Positions 8,822 through 17,543 of a stretch of DNA of 64,000 nucleotides are shown piece after piece (position 1 is the first letter of the stretch; every line of letters starts with the position of its first letter). The notes under the pieces were generated by a model. The model worked only from the letters and a program-made list of their open reading frames with translations, was not told the DNA's origin and did no database searches. The translations under genes were made by a program, and so were the position numbers. The DNA is from Bosea sp. (in: a-proteobacteria) (lineage in GTDB: Bacteria > Pseudomonadota > Alphaproteobacteria > Rhizobiales > Beijerinckiaceae): contig JAAVVV010000001.1 of assembly GCA_023910605.1 (NCBI GenBank), positions 2,532,698 to 2,596,697 on the forward strand. Direction: 5' to 3'.

Positions 8822-9906
8822 TGCGCCTCGTGCTGAGCAAACGCGAGGAAGCCTCGCGCTGGATGAGCCTTCTGTCGCCGCTGATTGCGGTTGCGCTCAC
8901 GCTGGTTTCCGGCTCGGTGATGTTCGTGCTCATGGGCCTTGATCCGATCAAGGCGCTCGGCGTCTATTTCTGGTCGCCGATCTCCGATGGCTGGGCGCTC
9001 CAGGAACTCGCAGTGAAGGCCACGCCGCTGATCCTTATCTCGGTCGGCCTGTCGCTGTGTTACCTGTCGAACAACTGGAACATAGGCGCCGAGGGCCAGT
9101 TCGTCATGGGCGCCATCTTCGGCGGCTGGGTCGCCATCGCCACCCATGGCGTCGCTAACGGCCCCTGGGTTTTCCCGGCCATGATGCTCGCCGGCATGAT
9201 CGGCGGCGCTGCGCTCGCCATGATCCCGGCCATCCTCAAGACGCGACTCTCCGTCAACGAGATCCTGACGAGCCTCATGCTGGTCTATGTGGCGGAGCTG
9301 TTTCTGGACTGGCTGGTGCGCGGCCCCTGGCGCGATCCGGCCGGGTTCAACTTTCCCCAGAGCGTGATGTTCGAGCGCGAGGCGCAGGCGGTGCGACTGA
9401 TGGCTGATGGCCGCGTCAACATCGGCTCGGCCATCGCCATGATCGTCGTCATCGTGGCAGCCATCCTGATGGCCCGCTCGCTAAAGGGCTTCGAGATCAG
9501 GCTCGTGGGCGAAGCCCCGCGCGCCGCGCGTTTCGCCGGCTTCAACGAGAAGCGCCTGACCTGGACGGTCTTCGCCATCTCGGGAGCCCTCGCAGGGCTT
9601 GCGGGCATCATCGAGGTGGCTGGCGCAATGGGCCAGCTCCAGCCCTCGATTTCACCCGGCTATGGCTTCACCGCGATCATTGTCGCCTTCCTCGGCCGGC
9701 TTAACCCGATCGGCTGCCTGATCGCCGGCATCTTCCTCGCCATCACCTTCATCGGCGGCGAGAACGCGCAGATCTCGCTGCGCCTGCCGCTGGATGTCAC
9801 GCGGGTCTTCCAGGGCCTGCTCCTGTTCTACGTTCTGGCCTGCGATGCCTTCCTCGTCTACCGCGTCCGCCTCGTGCGCGGCGAAGGTCAGGAGCGCGCC
9901 GCATGA
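8821..9906 (+). CDS. ABC transporter permease, nucleoside/BMP-type (first subunit)
   Basis: A 361-residue inner-membrane permease of the BPD_transp_2 (YufP/NupP) class. There is a hydrophobic N-terminal segment from about residue 18 and several more helices. The family hallmark NWNIGAEGQFVMGAIF is at about residues 80-95, and KTRLSVNEILTSLML follows near 140. The next gene's ATG overlaps this stop (ATGA), so the ATPase and both permeases are one coupled unit. The substrate pathway is not deducible from the sequence. Confidence 0.92.
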   Translation: MRLVLSKREEASRWMSLLSPLIAVALTLVSGSVMFVLMGLDPIKALGVYFWSPISDGWALQELAVKATPLILISVGLSLCYLSNNWNIGAEGQFVMGAIFGGWVAIATHGVANGPWVFPAMMLAGMIGGAALAMIPAILKTRLSVNEILTSLMLVYVAELFLDWLVRGPWRDPAGFNFPQSVMFEREAQAVRLMADGRVNIGSAIAMIVVIVAAILMARSLKGFEIRLVGEAPRAARFAGFNEKRLTWTVFAISGALAGLAGIIEVAGAMGQLQPSISPGYGFTAIIVAFLGRLNPIGCLIAGIFLAITFIGGENAQISLRLPLDVTRVFQGLLLFYVLACDAFLVYRVRLVRGEGQERAA

Positions 9907-10820
9907 CCATGTTCGAGGCCATCCTGCTGACGATCATGACAGCCTCCACCCCCCTGCTCATCGGGGCGATCGGGCAACTGGTGGTGGAGCGCGCCGGCGT
10001 GCTGAACCTGGGCCTTGAAGGCATGATGATCATGGGCGCGGCCTGCGGCTTCGCCATCGCCATCCTCACGGGCAATTCCTATCTCGGCATCGGCGCGGCG
10101 ATCATCGCAGGCATGGCGATGTCCGCGATCTTTGCCGTGCTGACGCTGGGGCTCGCCGCCAATCAGGTCGCGTCCGGCCTCGCGCTCAGCATCTTCGGGC
10201 TCGGGCTGTCCGGCGTGATCGGCGCGCCCTTCGTTGGCGCCAAGCGCGAGACGATGGCCCGCCTCGATCTGCCCGTGCTCAGCGATCTGCCCATCATCGG
10301 CAAGGCCCTGTTCGGGCAGGACCCGTTCGTCTACGCCTCCTTCGCGCTCGTCATCGGCGTGTGGTGGTTCCTTGGCCGCACGCGGGCCGGCCTCGTCCTG
10401 CGCGCCTGCGGAGAAAACCACGCCTCGGCGCACGCGCTGGGCTATCCTGTGCTGAAGATCAGGCTGCTGGCGATCCTGTTCGGCGGCGGCTGCGCGGGCC
10501 TGGCGGGCGCCTATCTCAGCCTGGTCTACACGCCCTTCTGGTCGCCCGGCATGACGGCCGGCCGCGGCTGGATTGCGCTCGCCATCGTCGTGTTCGCCTC
10601 CTGGCTGCCCTGGCGCGCGGCGTTTGGCGCCTACGTGTTCGGCGGCATCACCATCCTGCAACTCCATGCGCAGGGCGCGGGCGTGCCTGTGCCCTCGCAA
10701 CTCATGGCTGCCCTGCCCTATCTCGTCACCATCATCGCGCTTGTCATCATCATGAGCCGGCGCGGCGGCCAGCAGACCGCTCCCGCCTCACTCGGCGTGC
10801 CCTTCGTTCCGGACCGCTGA
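9903..10820 (+). CDS. ABC transporter permease, nucleoside/BMP-type (second subunit)
   Basis: A 305-residue inner-membrane permease of the YufQ/NupQ class and the second half of the importer's membrane heterodimer. It carries the family pattern AGVLNLGLEGMMIMGA (about residues 31-46), then LAANQVASGLALSIFG near 83-98, and the cytoplasmic coupling region RACGENHASAHALGY near 168. The protein is almost wholly hydrophobic. It overlaps the preceding gene by 4 bases. The receptor gene follows after a 355-base gap with its own promoter-like sequence. Confidence 0.92.
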   Translation: MTMFEAILLTIMTASTPLLIGAIGQLVVERAGVLNLGLEGMMIMGAACGFAIAILTGNSYLGIGAAIIAGMAMSAIFAVLTLGLAANQVASGLALSIFGLGLSGVIGAPFVGAKRETMARLDLPVLSDLPIIGKALFGQDPFVYASFALVIGVWWFLGRTRAGLVLRACGENHASAHALGYPVLKIRLLAILFGGGCAGLAGAYLSLVYTPFWSPGMTAGRGWIALAIVVFASWLPWRAAFGAYVFGGITILQLHAQGAGVPVPSQLMAALPYLVTIIALVIIMSRRGGQQTAPASLGVPFVPDR

Positions 10821-11175
10821 GCGCCCGGTCCTGCGCTGAACGGCAGGAGCTCCGGCTTCATCCGGCCCCGGAGCGCCGCCGGGAGCCGCAAGCACAGCCA
10901 TCCCGCCACACATGCTCGCTTACGCCGCGGCGAGCGAGGCGACGCACTCCGGCGTTGCGGTTCGCGCACCACCTGCGCCGATGGACAGCCCTGCTCCGCT
11001 CGCAATCATGCCGCTGGCTGGGCATGTCAATCCGGGCGGAAGCGAAGCCGATGGGACGGAAATCCACACGCCAGAACTGCATGGCATGGACGAATCATTG
11101 CCATTGACGAACACTGCCATAGGCATACTTCTTTATTTGACATTACATATTAACACCTAAAACAGGAGTGGAATT
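10821..11175. other. Intergenic region between permease and receptor genes
   Basis: This 355-base stretch shows no convincing gene. Its first 250 bases are GC-rich and its last 90 are distinctly AT-rich, with promoter-like hexamers and the receptor's AGGAG ribosome-binding site. A short plus-strand open frame (10912-11160) lacks a ribosome-binding site and family features. The region separates the coupled ATPase-permease unit from the receptor, which implies separate or boosted transcription of the receptor. Confidence 0.6.
11104..11163 (+). promoter_or_regulatory. Candidate promoter(s) for the BMP receptor gene
   Basis: TTGACG at 11104-11109 is followed after 14 bases by CATACT. A second -35-like TTGACA at 11137-11142 is followed after 15 bases by TAAAAC. 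The first fits better because the second would put the start of transcription on the ribosome-binding site (AGGAG, 11164-11168). Spacing is shorter than the 17-base optimum in both cases. Confidence 0.4.
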
Positions 11176-12258
11176 ATGCAGATCAACCGTCGTCAGGCCT
11201 TGCAGGGGGCAACCGCCCTCGCAGCGGTCGCCACCCTCGGCGAGCCAGCCTTCGCGCAGGCCTCTCCGCTTCAGGTCGGCTTCATCTATGTCGGCCCGGT
11301 TGGTGATTTCGGCTGGTCCACCATGCACGATGTCGGCCGCAAGCGCCTTGATGAGGTTATGGGGGCGGCCGTGAAGACCACCGCCGTCGAGGCCGTGGCC
11401 GCTAACGACATGGAGCGCGTGGCGACCCAGCTCGCCCGCCAGGGCCATCGCCTGATCTTCACCACGTCCTTTTCCTTCTTCCAGCCCACGCTGCGCGTGG
11501 CCCCCACGCTTCCGAACGTCTTCTTCGAGAGCGCCACCGGCACCCGCACCGCCGACAATGTCTCGCTCTACAATGCGCGCTTCTATGAAGGGCGCTACGT
11601 GCAGGGCGTCATCGCCGCGCGCAAGTCCAAGACCAAGACCATCGGCTACATCGCAGCCTTCCCCGTTCCCGAGGTGATCCACGCCATCAACACGGTGATG
11701 CGCGGCGCCTGGTCGGTGGATCCGGCGATGAAGATCCGCGTGGTCTGGGCCAACGCCTGGTTCAATCCGGGCCGCGAGGCGGACGCCGCCCGCGCCCTCA
11801 TCGACCAGGGCTGCGACGTGATCTGCCAGCACACGGACAGCCCTGCTCCGCTCCAGCTCGCCAATGAGCGCGGCGTCTTCGGCTTCGGCCAGGCATCAGA
11901 CATGACGCGCTTCGCGCCCAGGGCCCACCTGACATCGAGTGTCAACAATTGGGGCGATTATTATGTCGAGCGCGCCAAGGCCGTGATCGCCGGTGCCTGG
12001 AAGCCGGGCGATGTCTGGGGCGGCCTCAATTCGGGCATGTTCCGCCTCGCGCCCTTCACCAACATGACGCCGGAAGAAGCCTCCGAGGCCCAGCGCATCG
12101 CCGACGCGCTGGCTGCCGGGCGCCTCCACCCGTTCGACGGGCCGATCGTCCGCGCCGACGGCACCGAGGCTGTGGCGGCGGGCGGCCGTCTGACCGACGA
12201 CCAGATCCGCTCTATGAATTATCTCTATCGCGGCATCGAGGTCACGCTTCCGGGCTGA
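11176..12258 (+). CDS. BMP-family ABC transporter substrate-binding protein
   Basis: A 360-residue periplasmic receptor of the basic membrane protein (BMP/Med/TmpC) family. It starts MQINRRQALQGATALAAVATLG, a Tat-like signal with an arginine pair and cleavage near AFAQA. The mature chain has GFIYVGPVGDFGWSTMHDVGR, the family's sugar/nucleoside-binding opening, then NVSLYNARFYEGRYVQGVIAA and IGYIAAFPVPEVIHAIN. AGGAG stands 7 bases before the ATG. It follows the ATPase and permease genes on the same strand and is ended by a strong hairpin. Purine nucleosides are the best-known ligands of the family, but Rhizobiales paralogues differ and the ligand here is open. Confidence 0.92.
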   Translation: MQINRRQALQGATALAAVATLGEPAFAQASPLQVGFIYVGPVGDFGWSTMHDVGRKRLDEVMGAAVKTTAVEAVAANDMERVATQLARQGHRLIFTTSFSFFQPTLRVAPTLPNVFFESATGTRTADNVSLYNARFYEGRYVQGVIAARKSKTKTIGYIAAFPVPEVIHAINTVMRGAWSVDPAMKIRVVWANAWFNPGREADAARALIDQGCDVICQHTDSPAPLQLANERGVFGFGQASDMTRFAPRAHLTSSVNNWGDYYVERAKAVIAGAWKPGDVWGGLNSGMFRLAPFTNMTPEEASEAQRIADALAAGRLHPFDGPIVRADGTEAVAAGGRLTDDQIRSMNYLYRGIEVTLPG

Positions 12259-12283
12259 GGCTTGCCGGCGCTGCACAAATCCG

Positions 12284-12309
12284 AAAGGCGGCTCGCGAGG
12301 GCCGCCTTT
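12284..12309 (+). terminator. Rho-independent-type terminator after the BMP receptor gene
   Basis: A 9-bp perfect stem, AAAGGCGGC (12284-12292) with GCCGCCTTT (12301-12309), loop of 8 bases, about 25 bases after the stop codon. The following CCTGTTT is only a weak T-run. It also lies just past the end of the convergent TRAP large-permease gene and may act on both strands. Confidence 0.7.
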
Positions 12310-12341
12310 CCTGTTTCCGGGGCCTGCCGCCCCCGTGAAGG

Positions 12342-13991
12342 TCAGAACCGCAGGGGCGGCGGCTCATCCGCGCCCGGGCCGCCTAGCCCCGGAATGATGA
12401 GGTTGTCGAGCTGCCGCTGCACATCGGCCGGGTCCACGGCGACGATGGCGTCCTTGTAGTGCAGGACCAGCTGCGGCCAGAAATACACCACGACCACCAT
12501 GAACACCTGAAGCAGGATAAAGGGGATGACGCCTCGGTAAAGCGTTGTCGTCTGGACGCCCTCGATCAGCTTGCCCGTTACCTTGTCCGTATAGTTCAGA
12601 CGTGGCGCCACGCTTCGCAAATAGAACAGCGCGAAGCCGAAGGGCGGAGTCAGGAAGCTGGTCTGCATGTTCATGGCCATCAGCACGCCGAACCACACGA
12701 TATCGATCTTCAGCGCCTCGGCCGGAGCGACCAGCAGCGGCATCAGAATGAAGGCGATCTCGAAGAAATCGATGAAGCAGCCGAGGATGAACACGACAAA
12801 ATTGGTGAAGATGATGAAGCCGACAGCGCCGCCGGGCAGTGACAGCATCAGCTCCTTCACCCAGACATGGCCGTTGATGCCATAGAAGGTGAGCGCGAAG
12901 ACACGCGCGCCGATCAGGATGAACATCACGAAGGCCGAGAGCTTCAGCGTCGACTCGCAAGCCTGCTTCGTCAGCGTGAAGGTCAGACGCCCGTTCATGG
13001 CCGCCAGCACCAGCGCGCCGACCGCGCCCATCGCGCCGCCCTCGGTGGGCGTGGCGAGGCCGATGAAGATCGTGCCCAGCACAAGGAAGATCAGCGCCAG
13101 CGGCGGCACCAGCACCATGATCACCCGCTCGGCGAGATAGGACAGGACCTTGAGCTTGAAGCGCTTGTTGGCGATCGCCACCGCAAGCGCGAAGATCACC
13201 GCGACCGAAGCGCCATAGACATGCGGCGCCTGCTCGACATGGGGGGTGAAGAGCATGGTGGCGCCCACGCCAACAAGCGCGGACAGGCCGATCATGACGA
13301 AGAGCGAGGTGACGCCGGCGCCCAGCGTGCGCGCCTCGGGGGGCAGCGGCGGGCCCGCCTTCGGGTTGATCAGGGTCAGCACGAAGACATACAATGCGTA
13401 GGCACCTGTCAGCATCAGGCCGGGAATGATCGCGCCCTGGTAGAAATCACCCACCGACCGGCCCAGCACATCGGCCAGCACGATCAGCACCAACGAGGGC
13501 GGAATGATCTGCGCCAGCGTGCCCGACGCCATGATCACGCCCGTGGCCAGCTGCCGGTCATAGCCATAGCGAAGCATGATCGGCAGCGAGATCAGGCCCA
13601 TGGAGATGACCGCGGCAGCCACGACGCCGGTGGTCGCCGCCATCAGCGCGCCCACGAAGATGACTGCATAGGCAAGCCCGCCGCGAACCGTGCCGAAAAG
13701 CTGGCCTATGGTGTCGAGGAGATCCTCGGCCATGCGCGAACGCTCGAGGATCAGGCCCATGAAGGTGAAGAAGGGGATCGCCAGCAGCGTCTCGTTGGCC
13801 ATGATGCCGAAGACCCGCTCGGGCAGCGCCTGCAGGAAGTTGGGCGTGAACAGCCCGAACGCGATGCCGATATAACCGAAGATGAGGCCGTTCGCCGCCA
13901 GCGTGAAAGCGACCGGAAAGCCGAGCAGCAAAAAGCCGATCAGCGAGACGAACATGATCGGGGAAAGATAGGTGATGATGAACTGGGTCAT
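12342..13991 (-). CDS. TRAP transporter large permease (DctM/TakM-like, extended form)
   Basis: The 549-residue membrane subunit that carries solute-sodium symport in TRAP systems. It has family segments such as LLLGFPVAFTLAANGLIFG (about 20-38), VGALMAATTGVVAAAVISMG, MASGTLAQIIPPSLVLIVL and TPTEGGAMGAVGALVLAAM. It is about 110 residues longer than a standard DctM because of an extra region around residues 215-300, including PKAGPPLPPEARTLGAG and two more hydrophobic helices. That form is usual in the mannitol/chloroaromatic and 2-oxo-acid TRAP subgroup. It is the last gene of a P-Q-M operon. Confidence 0.92.
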   Translation of the reverse strand: MTQFIITYLSPIMFVSLIGFLLLGFPVAFTLAANGLIFGYIGIAFGLFTPNFLQALPERVFGIMANETLLAIPFFTFMGLILERSRMAEDLLDTIGQLFGTVRGGLAYAVIFVGALMAATTGVVAAAVISMGLISLPIMLRYGYDRQLATGVIMASGTLAQIIPPSLVLIVLADVLGRSVGDFYQGAIIPGLMLTGAYALYVFVLTLINPKAGPPLPPEARTLGAGVTSLFVMIGLSALVGVGATMLFTPHVEQAPHVYGASVAVIFALAVAIANKRFKLKVLSYLAERVIMVLVPPLALIFLVLGTIFIGLATPTEGGAMGAVGALVLAAMNGRLTFTLTKQACESTLKLSAFVMFILIGARVFALTFYGINGHVWVKELMLSLPGGAVGFIIFTNFVVFILGCFIDFFEIAFILMPLLVAPAEALKIDIVWFGVLMAMNMQTSFLTPPFGFALFYLRSVAPRLNYTDKVTGKLIEGVQTTTLYRGVIPFILLQVFMVVVVYFWPQLVLHYKDAIVAVDPADVQRQLDNLIIPGLGGPGADEPPPLRF

Positions 13992-14034
13992 TGAAGCCTA
14001 AGCCCTGAGGTCGAATTGTGATGGAGCCGATGGC

Positions 14035-14637
14035 TCAGTGCTTGATGCCGATGGACTTGGCAGTGTCGGGGTCGATGGCCTCGACCACATGCAGCACCTC
14101 GGCCTCGTGGCCCTTCATCTCGTCTTTCTCCTCGAGCGCGCCGGTGATGACCGCGATGCGCTTGATGAGCTCGGAGACGCCTTGCAGCGTGAGCAGGAAG
14201 AAGCCGAAGAGGACCATGAACTTGGCCGGCCAGATGATGAGGCCGCCCGCATTGGTCGAAAACTCCTGCGTGCGGAAGGAGGTCATGAAGAACGGGTAGG
14301 AGTAGTAAAGATGCACGAGGGCGAACGGGAAAAAGAACGCCAGGAGCCCGAAAACCTCGATGCGGTCACGGGTGGATTTGACAAGGCGCGAGGAGAGGAC
14401 ATCGACCCGGACATGCTCATTGGCCTTCATCGTCCAGGCGGCGCCGATCATGAAGACCACGCCGAACAGGTACCACTGCGCCTCAAGCAGGCCGTTTGAA
14501 GACCAGTTGAAGACCTTGCGCACTGTCGCGTTGCCGGCCGAGATCCCCACTGCCGCGAGCACGAGCCATGCGGTCATCTTGCCCAGCCGTTCGTTTATGG
14601 CATCGATCACGCGCGAGATCGAAAGCAGCACTGTCAT
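14035..14637 (-). CDS. TRAP transporter small permease (DctQ/TakQ-like)
   Basis: The 200-residue, four-helix small membrane subunit that partners the large permease. It shows LLEAQWYLFGVVFMIGAAWTMK followed by ANEHVRVDVL, the DctQ signature, around residues 50-80. Three ATG codons lie close together; AAAGGA is 9 bases before the third (14637-14635) and too close to the others, so that one was chosen. Between this gene and the upstream receptor are 199 bases; 43 bases separate it from the large permease gene. Confidence 0.9.
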   Translation of the reverse strand: MTVLLSISRVIDAINERLGKMTAWLVLAAVGISAGNATVRKVFNWSSNGLLEAQWYLFGVVFMIGAAWTMKANEHVRVDVLSSRLVKSTRDRIEVFGLLAFFFPFALVHLYYSYPFFMTSFRTQEFSTNAGGLIIWPAKFMVLFGFFLLTLQGVSELIKRIAVITGALEEKDEMKGHEAEVLHVVEAIDPDTAKSIGIKH

Positions 14638-14836
14638 GAGCATCATTCCTTTGAAGTTCGTTCCGGCGGCGAGGCTTGGTGGCCTGGGTCACGCCGGCGT
14701 GCGTTGGCGCAGCCGGATGGGCCCGGCAATTGCTGCGCGTTCCAGGATTGTGGAGTCCGGCGTCTTGCAATCGCCGCCCGCATGGGTGCCGCCGCGCTTT
14801 TGGGCGCGCGGCGGCGGCATGGGCATGGCTTCGTGA

Positions 14837-15925
14837 TCAGGCGCGGCTGCGCGCGCGGATCATGAAGCTGTCGTACGAGAAATCGCCAATCTGGTTGTAA
14901 AGGTAGTAGTCATTCCGGAAGGCCACCTGCGCGTCATGGATCTTCTTGAAGTCGGCGTTGCGGCCGCTGATCTCGGCGTAGAGCTCCTGCGAGGCCTTGA
15001 ACGCCGCGTCCATGACGTCCTGCGGGAAGGCGCGCAGCTGCGTGCCGGCGCTCAGCAGGCGCTTGAGGGCAGCCGGGTTGCGGGCGTCATACTTCGCTGT
15101 CATCTCGGTGTTGGCATAGGCCGAGGCGCCGCGCAGGATCGCCTGATAATGCTTCGGCAGCTCCGCCCACTTGGCCGTGTTGACGAGCGTGTGCAGCACC
15201 GCGCCGCCTTCCCACCAGCCGGGATAGTACAGGAAGCGGGCGACCTTGTTGAAGCCGAGCTTCTCGTCGTCATAGGCGCCGACCCATTCTGCCGCGTCGA
15301 TCGTGCCGCGCTCGAGCGCCGGATAGATGTCGCCGCCCGCGATCTGCTGGGCGACCACGCCCAGGCGAGCGATCACCGCGCCGCCCGAGCCGCCGATGCG
15401 CATCTTCACGCCCTTGAGGTCTTCAAGGTTGCGGATTTCCTTGCGCCACCAGCCGCCCATCTGGGTGCCGGTGTTGCCGCCTTCGAAGGCCACGATGTTG
15501 TGCTTGGCCAGGAACTCGTTGAGCAGCTTCTCGCCGCCACCGTCGAGCATCCACGCATCCTGCGCGCGCTTGGACATCATGAACGGCACAGCCGTGGCGA
15601 GGCCGAAGGCGGGGTCCTTGCCGTAATTGTAGTAGATGGCGGTGTTGGACATTTCCACCGTGCCGGCGGAGACGGCATCGACCGACTGAAGGCCGCCCAC
15701 GATTTCGCCGGCGCCGAAGGTCTGGATTTCGAAGCGGCCATCCGTCATCTCGCGCACATACTTCGCGATGGTTTCGGAGGCGCCATAGATGGTGTCGAGC
15801 GACTTCGGGAAGCCCGAGGTCAGACGCCATTTGAAGCTTGGCATTGACTGGGCGATGGCGGGCATGGCCACGGCGGTGGCGGTGCCCGCGACAGCCGCCC
15901 CTTTCAGAAACTGACGACGCTCCAT
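14837..15925 (-). CDS. TRAP transporter substrate-binding protein, TakP-like (2-oxo monocarboxylate type)
   Basis: A 362-residue periplasmic receptor. The start MERRQFLKGAAVAGTATAVAM gives a textbook Tat signal (RRQFLKG), and AAAGGGA lies about 9 bases before it; an in-frame codon 22 positions earlier was rejected. The mature chain has FKWRLTSGFPKSLDTIYGA, GNTGTQMGGWWRKEI, ARLGVVAQQIAGGDIYPALERGTIDAAEWVG and YYPGWWEGG. These segments closely match TakP of Rhodobacter, a receptor for pyruvate and other 2-oxo acids. It is transcribed first in the operon, ahead of the small and large permease genes. The ligand class is an inference from that similarity. Confidence 0.9.
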   Translation of the reverse strand: MERRQFLKGAAVAGTATAVAMPAIAQSMPSFKWRLTSGFPKSLDTIYGASETIAKYVREMTDGRFEIQTFGAGEIVGGLQSVDAVSAGTVEMSNTAIYYNYGKDPAFGLATAVPFMMSKRAQDAWMLDGGGEKLLNEFLAKHNIVAFEGGNTGTQMGGWWRKEIRNLEDLKGVKMRIGGSGGAVIARLGVVAQQIAGGDIYPALERGTIDAAEWVGAYDDEKLGFNKVARFLYYPGWWEGGAVLHTLVNTAKWAELPKHYQAILRGASAYANTEMTAKYDARNPAALKRLLSAGTQLRAFPQDVMDAAFKASQELYAEISGRNADFKKIHDAQVAFRNDYYLYNQIGDFSYDSFMIRARSRA

Positions 15926-15980
15926 AGCAGCAATCCCTTTCTCGATAGTCCGCCATGATGGGCGGTTATGCGCGGCATGT

Positions 15981-16007
15981 AATTTACGCATGTCGGCGAT
16001 CAGTCAA
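15981..16007 (-). promoter_or_regulatory. Candidate promoter of the TRAP operon
   Basis: On the minus strand TTGACT (16007-16002) is followed after 15 bases by TAAATT (15986-15981). The start of transcription would fall about 50 bases before the receptor ATG. The short spacer is unlike the Escherichia coli optimum, but shorter spacers are tolerated by the alphaproteobacterial housekeeping sigma factor. Confidence 0.45.
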
Positions 16008-16050
16008 GATTGCGTGAGAAAAAAATACGCCATTTCACGTGCATTCTGTG

Positions 16051-16082
16051 TATAATTAAATAACATGCAAACAACGTTGTTT
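16051..16082 (+). promoter_or_regulatory. Perfect -10 box and operator-like palindrome upstream of the SDR gene
   Basis: TATAAT (16051-16056) is a perfect -10 on the plus strand, though no good -35 precedes it. Thirteen bases later lies AAACAACGTTGTTT (16069-16082), a perfect palindrome with a central CG, a pattern seen in LacI-family operators. It would sit just after a transcription start at about 16063 and about 60 bases upstream of the TRAP -35, a position suited to controlling both directions. No regulator gene is adjacent. Confidence 0.45.
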
Positions 16083-16275
16083 ATTGTCTGCGCAGTCATG
16101 CTGCCGTTTCGTGGCCGGTCGGGGCTGATGCCCGCCAACATGCCGCCGTTGCCATGCCCTGCACGGAAACAGAGCATCCGACGCAGGACATGACACATGG
16201 CCGGGAACGGCAGGGCCTCGCCAACTCCGCCTACGCTGCTAAAGTCCCGATCCCGACTCAGCGGAGCCGTCATCC

Positions 16276-17037
16276 ATGTCCCAGCATCAGAAGGTGGCGC
16301 TCGTCACCGGAGCCAGCGCCGGCATCGGCCGTGCGGTCGCCACCGCCTTCCTCAACGCCGGCTACAGCGTGGTTCTGACCGCACGCCGTCACGACGCCCT
16401 TGAGGAGACCGCACGGCTCGCTGGCGCGGCGCCCGAAAAGGTTCTGGCCCATGCCTGCGACATCACCGAACCGGCCTCTGTCGCAGGCCTGTTCGCGGCC
16501 TGCCGTGCCCGCTTTGGCCGCCTCGACGTGCTGTTCAACAATGCCGGAGTCAACGCACCCGGCGGCGTCCTGCTCGAGGATCTGACATATGAGCAATGGA
16601 AGGCCTGCGTAGACACCAACCTGACAGGCCCCTTCCTGTGCACGCAGGAAGCCTTCCGCATGATGAAGGCGCAGGAGCCGCGCGGCGGCCGCATCATCAA
16701 CAACGGCTCTGTCTCAGCCCACGCGCCGCGTCCCAACTCCGCGCCCTATGCCGCGACCAAGCACGCGATCACCGGCCTCACCAAATCCACCTCGCTGGAC
16801 GGCCGCAAATATGACATCGCGTGCGGCCAGATCGACATCGGCAATGCGCTCACCGAGATGGCGGCGGCGATGACGAAGGGGGTCCCCCAGGCGGACGGCT
16901 CGGTTCGCATCGAGCCGGTGATGGATGTGCGCCATGTCGCCGATGCCGTGCTGCACATGGCCGGCCTGCCGCTATCCGCCAACGTGCTGTTCATGACGGT
17001 GATGGCCAGCGCCATGCCGTTCGTCGGACGAGGCTGA
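16276..17037 (+). CDS. SDR-family oxidoreductase (classical, 253 residues)
   Basis: A Rossmann-fold NAD(P)-dependent dehydrogenase. It shows the cofactor motif TGASAGIG (about residues 11-18), NNAG (near 91), the catalytic serine region INNGSVSA (near 142) and the YAATK active site (near 157-161). An arginine pair after the second strand (TARRHDAL) suggests NADP preference. It is transcribed away from the TRAP operon across a shared control region, so it may oxidise or reduce the imported acid or its product. The exact substrate is unknown. Confidence 0.9.
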   Translation: MSQHQKVALVTGASAGIGRAVATAFLNAGYSVVLTARRHDALEETARLAGAAPEKVLAHACDITEPASVAGLFAACRARFGRLDVLFNNAGVNAPGGVLLEDLTYEQWKACVDTNLTGPFLCTQEAFRMMKAQEPRGGRIINNGSVSAHAPRPNSAPYAATKHAITGLTKSTSLDGRKYDIACGQIDIGNALTEMAAAMTKGVPQADGSVRIEPVMDVRHVADAVLHMAGLPLSANVLFMTVMASAMPFVGRG

Positions 17038-17114
17038 CGGCTGCGTCCGATCCGCGCAGCGCCTTGAATATCCGGTGCCAGCGGTCATCTCCGTCCCGAA
17101 GGTCGGAGACAAGA

Positions 17115-17537
17115 ATGCGCTTTCTCATCAGGCTGAAGCTGATCGCCCTCATCGGCATCTGGAGCCTCATCTGCCTTGGGCTCTACGGCGTGATCGCTTT
17201 TGGCGAGGCGCTGCTTGAAGTCGGCGCCGACATGGCCGGCGCGGCCGTCGGCCAGGGCGCGGGCCTGTCCGGACTCATCGACCTCACCGGAGACGTGGTC
17301 CAGTGGGGCGTCGGCCTGATCTGGCTTGCCGGCGTCATAGCGCTGTGGTTCGTGAAGCGCCTTCTGACCTCCAGCGAGACGCGCGCCCGCACCGCCGGCG
17401 TCGCCGTGAAGGCTGCCTCCACTGCGGCGCCTTACGTGTTGTCGCGCCATCCGCTCGGCAGGGCCGTCAACGTGGCGCGCGGCCCGGCGGGCCGCTTCCT
17501 GGGCGGCCTGCTGGCGCGCAAGCTTGGCAAGCGCTGA
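17115..17537 (+). CDS. Hypothetical membrane protein (140 residues)
   Basis: Starts MRFLIRLKLIALIGIWSLICLGLYG, with GGAG about 6 bases before the ATG. It has one hydrophobic segment near residues 7-28 and another near 70-85 (VVQWGVGLIWLAGVIALWFV), followed by a basic C-terminal tail that ends ARKLGKR. The hydrophobic-helix-plus-basic-tail arrangement suggests an inner-membrane protein with a cytoplasmic tail. No family was recognised. It lies 78 bases after the SDR gene and tail-to-tail with a glutathione transferase gene. Confidence 0.75.
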   Translation: MRFLIRLKLIALIGIWSLICLGLYGVIAFGEALLEVGADMAGAAVGQGAGLSGLIDLTGDVVQWGVGLIWLAGVIALWFVKRLLTSSETRARTAGVAVKAASTAAPYVLSRHPLGRAVNVARGPAGRFLGGLLARKLGKR

Positions 17538-17543
17538 TCGCTT

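Larger units (their letters stand above)
15926..16275. other. Divergent intergenic region between TRAP operon and SDR gene
   Basis: The 350 bases hold no gene. Bases 15975-16085 are strongly AT-rich against the surrounding GC-rich sequence and contain promoter-like elements on both strands and a perfect 14-base palindrome, described separately. The remaining 190 bases, up to the SDR start, show nothing I can interpret. Confidence 0.6.

Noticed and set aside
10983-11001. A 19-base sequence repeated exactly at 11835-11853 within the BMP receptor gene
   Set aside because: The flanks do not match, the first copy is in non-coding sequence, and no mechanism is apparent; probably chance in GC-rich DNA.
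10912-11160. An 82-codon plus-strand frame in the permease-receptor gap
   Set aside because: No ribosome-binding site, and its 3' end runs through the AT-rich promoter region of the receptor gene.
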